From the NCBI GenBank assembly GCA_014218235.1, contig CM024757.1:145403371-145467370 (forward strand): a DNA stretch of 64,000 nucleotides. The letters run 5' to 3'. The notes under the pieces are model-generated. The model had not been told where the DNA came from. It did no database searches and worked only from the letters and a program-made list of their open reading frames with translations. A program made the position numbers and the translations under genes. The stretch comes from Colocasia esculenta (lineage: Eukaryota > Streptophyta > Magnoliopsida > Alismatales > Araceae). Each line of letters opens with the position of its first letter. The first letter of the stretch is position 1. Below, in pieces: positions 63,471 to 64,000 of this stretch.

Positions 63471-64000
63471 GAGTTAGAATTGTTGTGCACCATGGTGTAG
63501 AAGTCTATGAGTAGGTGGAAATTTGTTGGCATTAAGATTTGATACCTTTGCCTGATTCACATCTAATACATCATGGGGTAAACCAGTCAAGACTGAAAAA
63601 GCTTCATAAGCATTAACATCAAAGTTTTGAGGAATGACACCCTCATTTGGTATTCTCAACAATTGACTCACATTAGCAATTGTGAGTTCAATGGGAACCC
63701 CTCGAACATTGACACAAGACACTGCTTCTTACTTGTCATGTTTTTGGAAAGCTCTTTCACTAACAGAGGGTAGTATGACCTATGCATACTCACAAACTCA
63801 GACCATCCCTGACATTCCAACATTTCCAAAAGTTCTGGCACCAATGCAGCCATACCTTCATCATTGATGTTGATAATCCTTGGATGCAAAATTGGTTTAT
63901 TGCCAATCATCATTCTTTTTGCCTTTGAGGTGTATGGTATGATATCTTCCTTCACCATCAGAATCAATTTCTTCTTCGTCTAATTTTTCTTCCTGTTCTG
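63471..64000 (-). pseudogene. Copia E ORF3, putative plant transposon protein-like domain
   Basis: Two overlapping minus-strand frames (63967-63668 and 63722-63474) give one domain split by a frameshift near 63720: RIININDEGMAALVPELLE, GWSEFVSMHRSYYPLLVKEL, then SCVNVRGVPIELTIANVSQL, YEAFSVLTGLPHD, LNANKFPPTHRLLHH. The last blocks match the Copia D ORF3 (AYSILTGLP, FNANTFPP) closely. The start codon is upstream of the frame shown or outside the window. Confidence 0.8.

Larger units (their letters stand above)
60623..64000 (-). mobile_element. Copia E: minus-strand Sirevirus-like element, 3' end only in window
   Basis: The 3' LTR is 60623-62012 (TGTTGTGTCCC to CACACAACA on the minus strand), the polypurine tract 62013-62026, and ORF3 sequence continues to the window end. 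The flank at the LTR end is ATAGG (60618-60622); its partner is outside. ORF3 is closest to that of Copia D. Confidence 0.88.

Overview
The window is nuclear DNA of a flowering plant. The evidence is plant-type LTR retrotransposons wall to wall: primer-binding sites with TGGTATCAGAG, Ty1/Copia elements of the Sirevirus (Maximus/SIRE-like) kind, and Ty3/Gypsy elements of the chromovirus (Tekay/Del-like) kind. I found no host gene, tRNA, rRNA or CRISPR array. The species cannot be told from this.

The 64 kb read as one nest of insertions. The oldest layer is a Copia element, called Copia A here, split into five pieces (1-498, 9288-12264, 47627-49347, 56311-58180, 60110-60622). Into it went: Gypsy 1 (499-9287) in gag; Gypsy 2 (12265-47626) in reverse transcriptase; a minus-strand Gypsy F LTR (49348-56310) in ORF3; a solo LTR (58181-60109) in ORF3 with a perfect 5-bp target duplication; and a minus-strand Copia E (60623 to window end) in ORF3. 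The 3' LTR of Gypsy 2 is split by Copia C (21868-47171), whose gag is split by Copia D (24334-37678). The F LTR is itself split by a 5'-truncated plus-strand copy of its own family (about 51673-56140). The nest is four layers deep at Copia D. Where two host pieces meet, the reading frame or the family alignment continues, which is the main support for the model.

Most coding regions are decayed (CAG to TAG, TGG to TGA, frameshifts). Copia D is the youngest by LTR similarity (a handful of differences over 1.73 kb) and keeps long open gag, pol and ORF3 frames. Copia A, C, D and E all carry an extra ORF (ORF3) between pol and the 3' LTR. It has an N-terminal domain like the putative plant transposon protein family. 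In Copia C, and in a relic of A, it is extended to about 1230 codons with a C-terminal region I do not recognise.

The less ordinary signals are in the non-coding parts. They include a 10-bp inverted repeat around the polypurine tract in three Copia families, a hairpin with compensating changes near the 3' end of four Copia LTR families, GTCGAC palindrome arrays in U3 that recur upstream of ORF3, a T-rich CAG|G acceptor-like site just before protease in three families, an 83-bp GT-AG insertion in the Gypsy 2 gag whose removal restores the frame, and several recombination junctions.
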